A model generated the notes under the pieces. The model worked only from the letters and a program-made list of their open reading frames with translations, was not told the origin of the DNA and did no database searches. Both the position numbers and the translations under genes were made by a program. From assembly GCF_014898055.3 (NCBI RefSeq), contig NW_023604295.1, forward strand, positions 66,737,730 through 66,801,729: a stretch of 64,000 nucleotides of DNA. The letters run 5' to 3'. This document shows, one piece after another, positions 56,806-64,000 of this stretch. The stretch's first letter is position 1; every line of letters begins with the position of its first letter. The stretch comes from Talpa occidentalis. Taxonomy: Eukaryota; Chordata; Mammalia; Eulipotyphla; Talpidae.

Positions 56806-57026
56806 TTTTTTAAAGATTTATGTATGTGTGAGGGGGGAAGGATTCACCAGAGACAAAGTGGGGAGCAGAACAAGCGGATCTACTGAAATACACTGCTGAG
56901 GGGATCAGCAGGCAAGACAGGAGAGGTCTCTTGAGCCATGTTAGCTCCCTGGCTGGGGATCAAACTGTAGTGGATGCTGATACCTTCGCTGTGCTGAGAC
57001 AACCCCTTGTGCCACCAGGAAGGCCC
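56806..57026 (-). mobile_element. T+ SINE with deletion at the tail side of the body
   Basis: The tail (TTTAAAGATTTATGTATGTG) joins GAGGGGGGAAGGATTCACCAG, so the ~40-bp ACAAGAACTGGGGTACAGGCC segment is missing. The head is degraded (CCTTGTGCCACCAGGAAGGCC). A degenerate duplication, TACTTAGCTTATTCT (56791-56805) and TAATTCCTTTATTCT (57027-57041), matches at 11 of 15. Confidence 0.88.
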
Positions 57027-57527
57027 TAATTCCTTTATTCTATCTGTACTTATTAACTAACAATATTCTGTCAGGAAGCATTGTTCCTTATACCCCAGTT
57101 GTTTATTCAGTTTAATTATACTTTTATTGATTCTTTTTGTTAATTTTAGGTATAATCCAAGACCATATTTTTTTCTTCTTGTCTTTCACTTGTTTCAATT
57201 TTGGCAGTTGAGATCTCTTCTCTATCAGATCTTCTTTTTTTAACACTTCCTTTCTATTGTAGAACTACAAAATACGCCAGTTACATCTTGTACTTTCTCT
57301 GTTACACTCCTTGCATCCTTCCAATAAGTCTATGAACTTTCATTAGAGAAAGGTATTTAGAAATCACTTTTTGGAAGCTAAGGGTAACAATTGCTACTTG
57401 GGTGTCATTACTACTCTTAGCAGATACAGTTAGAAAAAAAATATCTTTAGATTAACCCATGTGCATGCATACTCACTACTCACATATACTTGTACACATC
57501 TGCAGTTATCTCTATATTAGGAAATTT

Positions 57528-57609
57528 TATATACACATGTGTGTATATATATACATTTGTCAAACTGTATATATATATACACACACACATACATACACAC
57601 ATATATAAT
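57528..57609. repeat. (TA)n/(CA)n compound microsatellite
   Basis: Alternating purine-pyrimidine runs TATACACATGTGTGTATATA and TATATATATACACACACACA with interruptions. Confidence 0.85.
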
Positions 57610-57785
57610 GTTATTAATAACTGACTTCAACCCATTCCTATCCAGTTTATTACAACTTTCTCCCTTTATTTTTTAACTTCTTTCACAGACCAAGACAAAC
57701 TGGCTCTCATGATCTACTTGTTGGTTTAATCTTACTCTACAGTTAATCAGAATTGCTGACACACATTGCTGTGAAAAACAAATTA

Positions 57786-57838
57786 CAGTATTTATGTACA
57801 GTATCTAGAAGACAGTATTTATGTACAGTATCTAGGAG
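57786..57838. repeat. Two-copy tandem repeat, period 27
   Basis: ACAGTATTTATGTACAGTAT followed by CTAGAAG, then the same 24 bases again ending CTAGG. Each unit also contains ACAGTAT twice. Confidence 0.85.
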
Positions 57839-57984
57839 CCTGAAAGTATCCATTCAAAACAATTCCATTTTAAGTGAGTTTATTTCCTACCTCCTATGTG
57901 ATCTGTTTATCATAGTTACGTTTGTCAGGATAACTATTCCAACCCCTCCCATATCATGCTTCTTTCTTTCGTTTCAAATTTATT

Positions 57985-58665
57985 CAGCATAGTTCACCCT
58001 TTCTGATGTAAAATTCCATAGTTTTGACAAATGCCAAGAATTAGGTGTCCAAAACCACAGATCCAATGCCTTCCCAAATCCCATCCTTTTGTAGTAAACC
58101 ACTGTCCCCACTCTATCCTCTGACTACCTCTGGTCTGTTTCCATCACGATAGTTTTGTCTTTTCCAGAGTGTCAGCTACATGAAATCATAAAATATGCAG
58201 CCCTTTGACTCTGCCAAAATAATTTAAGATTTATTCATGTTGCTGTATGAGTCAATAGTTTATTCCTTTATATTCTGAGCAGTATTTTACTTTATGGATA
58301 AACCACAGTTTGTTTGCTCATATATTGATTGAAGGGCATCTAAGTTGTTTCCAATATTTGGAGGATATAAAGGCATTAAAATATTTACATACAAATTTAT
58401 ATGTGAGCATGACTTTTCATTTATCTTATGCAAATATCTAAAAGTGGAATTTCTGGATATATGAAATGTAGTTTTAAACATATAAGAAATGGACAAGCTG
58501 TATTTCTAAAATAGCTATACCATTAACTTTCTATCTAGCATTATGAGAGTTCTAGGTATTACACATCTTAGCAATTAGTATTGTCAGTTTTTTTTTTAAT
58601 TTTGCTTTTGGTCTGTTATTTTTAATTTTAGCAGTATCAATAGGTACATAGTGATATACCATTTA
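57985..58665 (-). mobile_element. Old LINE-1 fragment
   Basis: Complement strings of the LINE-1 3' region and ORF2 end: GTCCCCACTCTATCCTCTGAC, TTTATTCATGTTGCTGTATGA, TCTGAGCAGTATTTTACTTT, GGCATCTAAGTTGTTTCCAA and AAAGTGGAATTTCTGGATAT. Strongly mutated. Confidence 0.8.
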
Positions 58666-58674
58666 ATTTTGGAT

Positions 58675-58815
58675 TTAGTTTGCTACTCACTGAACTTATA
58701 ACTTTGGTCAAGTTATGTAACTTCTTTCTTCAACCTCCTGAAATGTAAAATAGGTTAATAATAGTACCTACCTCCTCATCGACTTTTGCAAATTCCTTAA
58801 TATTGGCTGAGACAT
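58675..58815 (+). mobile_element. MIR element
   Basis: ACTTATAACTTTGGTCAAG, TTATGTAACTTCTTTCTTC, CTGAAATGTAAAATAGG and TAATAGTACCTACCTCCTCAT match the MIR core and the 'taatagtacctacctcatag' end in order and spacing. Confidence 0.75.
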
Positions 58816-59617
58816 AATCCTCAAAAAAATTAATTTGCCACCCTCCTTTCTCTTCTTAATGATTTCAAATTCACTCCCAAAATCACCAAATTTGCTAAAC
58901 ACCCTTTGACAATGATAGCACTTCCAGGTAAGTCATATGATTTGTCTGAACTCATAGGTTTTGTAGTCTTGCTGCATTTGATATTGTTGGTTCCCTCTTG
59001 TTTAACTTCAATATACTTGAGAGCATCCCTATCTTTCAGAAACATTACCAATTTTTTTGCCTCTGACTCAAATTCTAAGTTCAATTCAACCTAGTTTAAA
59101 TTCCACCTGTATTATTGCTGACATATTTCAAGTCATCTAAGATTGTGCCTTCCTCTAAAATATATTCCTATTCTCGATTAGTTGAAATCCTGTATTATAT
59201 TGAGAACTTTTTCAAAATAGACATTCTTACTGAGATTCCTTATTTTGCTTTCTGTAAACAAACCATTTTGAAAAAATAACCAAAGCATTTCCCTTCCTTA
59301 TCTCTCAACCAGTTCACAAACCATGATATAGGACATGAGTATCTTTATCACATCTTAATTCTTTTCATATCTAAACATAAGATGTTCTATATGCTTCATT
59401 ATTTAAACATAAAATTATAAAGTTGTAAAAACTCCACAAATTAATCTGAAAGAATAGTTGCCCTTTATTGAGAGGGGGAAGACTTGAGAACAAATAAGTT
59501 TGGGATTGGGTGCAGGAATGTAAGATCAGAGGTAAGGATACATGAAGTTAGTGGTTTGTTATTAAAATATCTGGAGTGAAGGTTCTGGTTCAGAAATTAT
59601 TAGCCAATACTTAGTAC
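58816..59617. other. Unique sequence, nothing recognised
   Basis: Open frames at 58830-59094 on both strands overlap and have no recognisable domain. Confidence 0.45.
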
Positions 59618-59634
59618 TAAAAGCTACCCTGTGA

Positions 59635-59908
59635 GAGCCTCCCAGGTGGCACAGGCAGTTGAGAGCTTCACTGTGAAGCTGTTCGCAGCCTCCGCAGTGC
59701 AGGTTTGATCCCAGCAGCCAGCGAGAATCCCACATGGTGCTGCAGACCTCTCTTGTCTCGCCCACAGCTCCCCTGAGCAGTGTACTTCGGTCAATCTGCC
59801 TGTTCTGTTCCCCACTCTGTCTCTGGTGAATCCTCTCACCCTCCCGCACATCTGGCGTGTACCCTAGCACTTGCATAAATAAAAAATATATCTTTAAAAA
59901 AATTAAAA
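59635..59908 (+). mobile_element. Full-length T+ SINE
   Basis: GAGCCTCCCAGGTGGCACAG head, GTTTGATCCC B-box variant. The duplication TAAAAGCTACCCTGTGA (59618-59634) / TAAAAGCCACCCTGTGA (59909-59925) matches at 16 of 17. The 150-codon minus-strand frame across it is SINE plus flank and contains no known domain. Confidence 0.95.
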
Positions 59909-59925
59909 TAAAAGCCACCCTGTGA

Positions 59926-61042
59926 AAATAAGGATAGATAGAAGAGTTCCAAGGATTGAATATTGAGACATTGTGGTAGTTAGGCATTAGTGTAATAAAT
60001 AGGGAAGTTAACAAATAAGACTTAGGAAAAAAAAACCAGGATCATCTGGTACTGTGAATGGGTGCAAGGAAGATTATGTTAGGAAGGATGAACTAATAAA
60101 TTCTGCTGAAAATTTAACTGAGATGAACATCGAGAATTGCAAATTATATTTAGCAACACAAAGGGCTGTAGTGTCTTGTCAGCGGTGACTGCAGTGTAGC
60201 AGCATAGGAAAATCCCAACTGGAGTAGGAATAAGGAAGGACACCAAAAATGACATGACATTTAAATCTGAGTGAGGAGTTAGGGGTTGGAAAGCTGTGAG
60301 ACTCCAGGACCAAAACTCCCTACTTCAAAAAGAGTGGGGAAAGGCATATTGAAGTAAAATTTGAGGGATGCAGCATCTTGAGGAGATACCTAGATATTAA
60401 CCAGTTAGCTTACTGGAAAGGAAATAATCAGAGAAAGGCTGAGGTTGTGATACAGGAAATTTTGCTGAAGATAAACTATCCCATAAAGCTTAGGGAAAGG
60501 GTTTAGGTATTCAGGCAGGGGTAAAGAGGATGACAAAAAGAGCAGTGTCCTACTCAAATGAGCGCGTTAACCAAGACGGGTAACAGCTTGAGTTATGGAT
60601 TTTTCCTAGTGATTGACTAAAAGAACAAGTTTAATCTATATGGTATCAAGGCCAATTAGCAATTAGGAGGTATGCCCTTTAGGTATAGTGTACACTGTCA
60701 CCTATTTTTTAGAACTAATGCAGCATGTTTACATTTGCCTATATACACAAAATATGGACTTATTAAAATCTTTGAAGCATCATCTTTTAAGAAGGAAATA
60801 TTGGATTCATACAACATATTTAGTGTTGGCTGGACTATTACAACTTGCAAAAGTTTTACAATAAAAATATAAAACTATAATATGAGCAGGTAACATCAAA
60901 ATGAATATAATGATACCAGTGGTATTTTTAAAAGTTGGAGGAATAGAATAGCACCTGTCAATTTGGAATGATATACCAAATTATTACTAGCAGTTCTCTC
61001 TTTGAAGTGGCATCCAAGAAAGATATTATATCTCCTAACTTT
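59926..61042. other. Purine-richer unique sequence, nothing firm
   Basis: 60050-60560 is G+A rich on the plus strand and may be an old repeat on the opposite strand, but no family match is secure. Confidence 0.35.
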
Positions 61043-61058
61043 TGAATTTTTCATTTTT

Positions 61059-61323
61059 TTAAAGATTTATTTAATGATGCACACAAGAACTGGGGTGTAG
61101 GCCATAGATGCGGGGGGTGAGAGGATTCACCAGAGACAGAGTGGGGAACAGAACAGGCAGACTGACTGAAATACACTGCTGAGGGGAGCAGTGGGCAAGA
61201 CACGAAAGGTCTGCTTTGCCATGTGTGTTTCTCCCTGGCTGGCCAGGGTTCGAACTCATGCTGCAGAGGCTGCTGACTGCTTCATAGCGCTGTGCTTAAC
61301 CCCTTTCACCACCAGGGAGGTCC
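61059..61323 (-). mobile_element. Full-length T+ SINE with 16-bp target duplication
   Basis: TGAATTTTTCATTTTT at 61043-61058 and 61324-61339 is identical. The body is of the older type (AGACTGACTGAAATACACTG on the plus strand). The B box is intact (GGTTCGAAC complement). Confidence 0.95.
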
Positions 61324-61339
61324 TGAATTTTTCATTTTT

Positions 61340-62286
61340 AATGAGAGAAAAGTAGAGAGAAAAAAGGAGGGAGGACAGAGACAATCATAGAGAGTTTCTG
61401 AACCCAAAAATGGTGAACCTATCATTACTCTGCCTAAATGTATCTATCCATTAGTTAATAACAGTATAGTTATTATAGGTGATGTGAATTTTGCCAGCAA
61501 ATACAAGGATCAAGGAAGTCACTTACTATGTGGTTAAAAATATCAATAAATCATGTAAAATATGGGAGGCAGAAGTTTCATTTTTCACTTTTAAAACATT
61601 GTTTTAAATTGTTGATTATAATTAATTCTCACTGAAGTTTTGAAAATATTAAAAAATGGAAAAAATATTCATTTCCTGGACATTCCATTATAACTATTTC
61701 CCTCTAATAACCACCTTTATTCAACATTTCAATATTTACTTAGTCACTACATCTTTCTCATTCAAGTGAAATAGATTTTATATAAATCATATACATATGC
61801 ACAACTTCATATGTACAAGCATAATTTCATATGTACAAGCATAATTTTTTTCATTTATATTTCCATTTATTATATTCATAAGGTCACTGTATATAATCTT
61901 ATAATCTATGTTTTCAGTAATGACAGGTCACAAATGACATCTCTCCTTTTGCGTTCTCTCAGAATTTTGCTCTCTCTCAGAGACAGTCCTGTTTAAAACT
62001 TAGAGTGCTTTTTTGTGTTTCACTTCCTTCTTCCAACACATGCTCAGGGTTACTATTCATGCCCAATGGTTCCAAGCAAGATATTTTCCTAAGAATTGTA
62101 GTTCTAAAATAAATACAGGTGCTATGTTAGAAACCAAATTTTTTTCACCAGAAAAAGCATCACACAAGTAGATCATAGTGCTTGTAGACATTTTCTATAA
62201 AATGAACACCTAGATATTTTCAAATCTCCATAATAAATAAATACGAGGCTTGTTTACATAACTCTAAAGAGACGTGATGATTCCAT
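61340..62286. other. AT-rich unique sequence, nothing recognised
   Basis: A short direct repeat TTCATATGTACAAGCATAAT occurs twice at 61807-61846. No gene is seen. Confidence 0.5.
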
Positions 62287-62303
62287 TAAAATATATTCCA
62301 AGC

Positions 62304-62562
62304 GGGCCTCCCTGGTGGCGCAGCGGTTGAGCGCTGGGTTGCAAAGCTGCTCGCAGCCTCTGCAGCGTCGGTTCGATTCCCGGCTGCTCCCCAGCCACCG
62401 GAGGAGGGTCCCACATGGCGCGCAGACCTCTCCTGCCGCCCGCTGCTCCCCTCAGCAGTGTACTTCGGTCCTTCTGCCTGCTCTGCTCCCCGCTGTGGCT
62501 CTGGTGAATTCTCTCACCCTCCCGTGCTTCTGACTGTACCCAGTGCTTGTATATATGTATGT

Positions 62563-62597
<35 letters not shown>

Positions 62598-62606
62598 TTT
62601 AAAAAA
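62304..62606 (+). mobile_element. Youngest-looking T+ SINE, 17-bp exact duplication
   Basis: Head GGCCTCCCTGGTGGCGCAGC with intact A box, CpG-rich body, duplication TAAAATATATTCCAAGC exact at 62287-62303 and 62607-62623. Its tail has a (ATCA)n expansion before AATAAATCTTT. Intact promoter boxes plus a long exact duplication suggest recent insertion. Confidence 0.97.
62564..62596. repeat. (AATC)n microsatellite in SINE tail
   Basis: Seven or so AATC units (GTATCAATCAATCAATCAAT...) preceding AATAAATC; a different unit from the AATA tails of other copies. Confidence 0.85.
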
Positions 62607-62623
62607 TAAAATATATTCCAAGC

Positions 62624-64000
62624 AAGATGAACACAGGGAAAATGGTTAAGTATATTAAGATTTTAATATTGTCAAATTACCAGTCAGTTATGTCGTAGCA
62701 CTTCACATGAATTAGTTTGGTCAAAATATGAGAAAGCTCATAGGATCCACTTTCTCCCAATAGCTATGTAGTCTGTTCTCATGTCCAGCCCCTGTCCAAT
62801 TAAGGAAAAGGGTGTTAATGAGATGCTATTAATAATATTCTATTATTTTTCAGGTGCTCTTTTCTTGAATTATAGTGAATTCTAAATCCCCTGCCCTTTT
62901 TAAATCTAATCTCTTCTGGCAGAAGTCTCTTGAACTTTCTGGCACAACACATGTTAGCCACTACTCTGGAATTCTGTGGACATCCTAGTAGAAACTGGAA
63001 GAGTTGGATATTCATTTCCATGCATTTTCCTCCATAATTTCCATGCAATTTTATTTTCAAATCTGAAAACATTAAATAATTCTTTTGAAAAAGCTTTGAA
63101 AGAAGAAACTTAGCATTAAGAACAGAATAAATAACTGCCAATGCAGAGTTAAAAGTAACTGAATTATGGGGGGAAAAAGAGAAGCGAAAGGAAACTACAT
63201 AGAGACAAAGTTTTGAAAACAAGCTAAAAGATGGAAAATTAAACAAGTAAAAATTAGAATAAATAAAAATCAGTTGAAAAAGTCAGTTTAATTTAATTCC
63301 ATAAATATTTATTGAATACCTATTATGTGGCAGGTATCACTACGTCCTGAAGAATTAGCGATAAACATGATAGACACAGGACTCTACTCGTGGAGTTTAG
63401 TCCTATAGAGAACATATTAAACAAGCAGTTATGAAAGTGACACATGTCAGAAGAGAGAAGTTTGGGATGAATAAAGCATGTGTCAAGGGTTTAATAAATG
63501 GTTTGGAGAAAGTCTTGAACATATTATAACATATATAAATTCTTTCTCATCATCACCAGTCAGCTATAATCAGCCAACAATATATTAAATACAGAAATAT
63601 TAGAAAGCAACACTTTTAACATCAGAAATAGGACAAGGCTAACTGCTGTCATCAGTAACATTTTTATATATGTTCTCAGCAGACTAGTCATAATAAACAA
63701 TCTGATATTAATCTTAGGGGAAACATTATGTATTTCAGAGAATTAAAACAGATAAAGAGCCTTGATAGTGTTAAGTCAATATCAACACATATTTTAGGTT
63801 ATGGACTCTATTCTAAGGACTAGATTAAAACAAAACAGAAATAAAATGTTGAAAAAGAGTTTTTAGTTTAGTGAGTAAAGACAAGAAATGTTTGTATGAT
63901 AATATGTTTGAGCACTACAAAGTTCTGTACAGAATATATAGAAATAGAAGGCCAACTGACACCTTTGCCAGTGGATCAGAAACAGACTTCCCAGATGATA
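62624..64000. other. Unique sequence; 143-codon minus-strand frame not called
   Basis: A minus-strand open frame at 62815-63246 is the longest without a repeat explanation. It has no recognised domain, signal or splice context and ends in low-complexity DNA. 63290-63500 contains AAATATTTATTGAATACCT, ATTATGTGGCAGGTATC and other pieces of the common old 'ttattgagcacctactatgtgccaggca' repeat. Confidence 0.45.

Larger units (their letters stand above)
57042..57980. other. Unique sequence with simple repeats
   Basis: Holds the TA/CA microsatellite (57528-57609) and a 27-bp tandem duplication (57786-57838). No gene is seen. Confidence 0.5.

Overview
This window is vertebrate nuclear DNA, almost certainly from a placental mammal. 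It is AT-rich and CpG-poor, with one short interspersed element (SINE) about every 2.5 kb, several LINE-1 fragments of very different ages, ancient L2, MIR and MER remnants, and endogenous retrovirus pieces. I found no convincing protein-coding gene, exon, CpG island, tRNA gene or rRNA gene, so the window reads as intergenic DNA or the inside of a very large intron. Bacterial-style features (operons, ribosome binding sites, CRISPR) do not apply.

The dominant element is a tRNA-derived SINE of about 260-300 bp, with 26 copies (13 on each strand). It has a pol III A box (TGGCGCAGCGG) and B box (GGTTCGATCCC), a body that normally carries CTCTCCTG and CTGCTCCCCTCAGCAG, and an AATAAA repeat tail ending in TCTTT. 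This tail defines the 'T+' class of mammalian SINEs. There are no Alu/B1 (7SL), carnivore CAN or ruminant Bov-tA elements, which argues against primates, rodents, carnivores and ruminants. I favour a laurasiatherian lineage (for example a eulipotyphlan such as a mole, or another poorly catalogued order), but I cannot name the species.

Layout. 1-8 kb: unique AT-rich DNA with two old SINEs, two hAT MER fragments and a pyrimidine-skewed block. 8-24 kb: a young truncated LINE-1, many SINEs with clear target-site duplications, L2 remnants, a conserved-looking unique block near 11-12.5 kb, and a class II solo LTR at 20.4 kb with intact 6-bp flanking duplications. 24-34.8 kb: old LINE-1 and LTR-like material, two more young LINE-1 3' ends, and a second solo LTR at 33.35 kb with 5-bp duplications. 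35.8-37.1 kb: a decayed ERV-L integrase/dUTPase region. 38-50 kb: a polypurine tract, a shortened SINE, a tandem SINE pair in one target site, an old LINE-1, and a 3.5-kb repeat-poor stretch (46.5-50 kb). 50-64 kb: an old 1.7-kb LINE-1, a local duplication of which only one copy carries a SINE, another LINE-1 plus MIR, and the youngest-looking SINE (62.3 kb).

The best leads are the two solo LTRs with exact ends and intact promoter signals (the first carries a compact cluster of transcription-factor-like sites), two SINEs sharing an extra 3' tail, a SINE consisting only of the tRNA head, and several candidate conserved noncoding blocks. All are mobile-element or regulatory observations; I did not find a new gene system.
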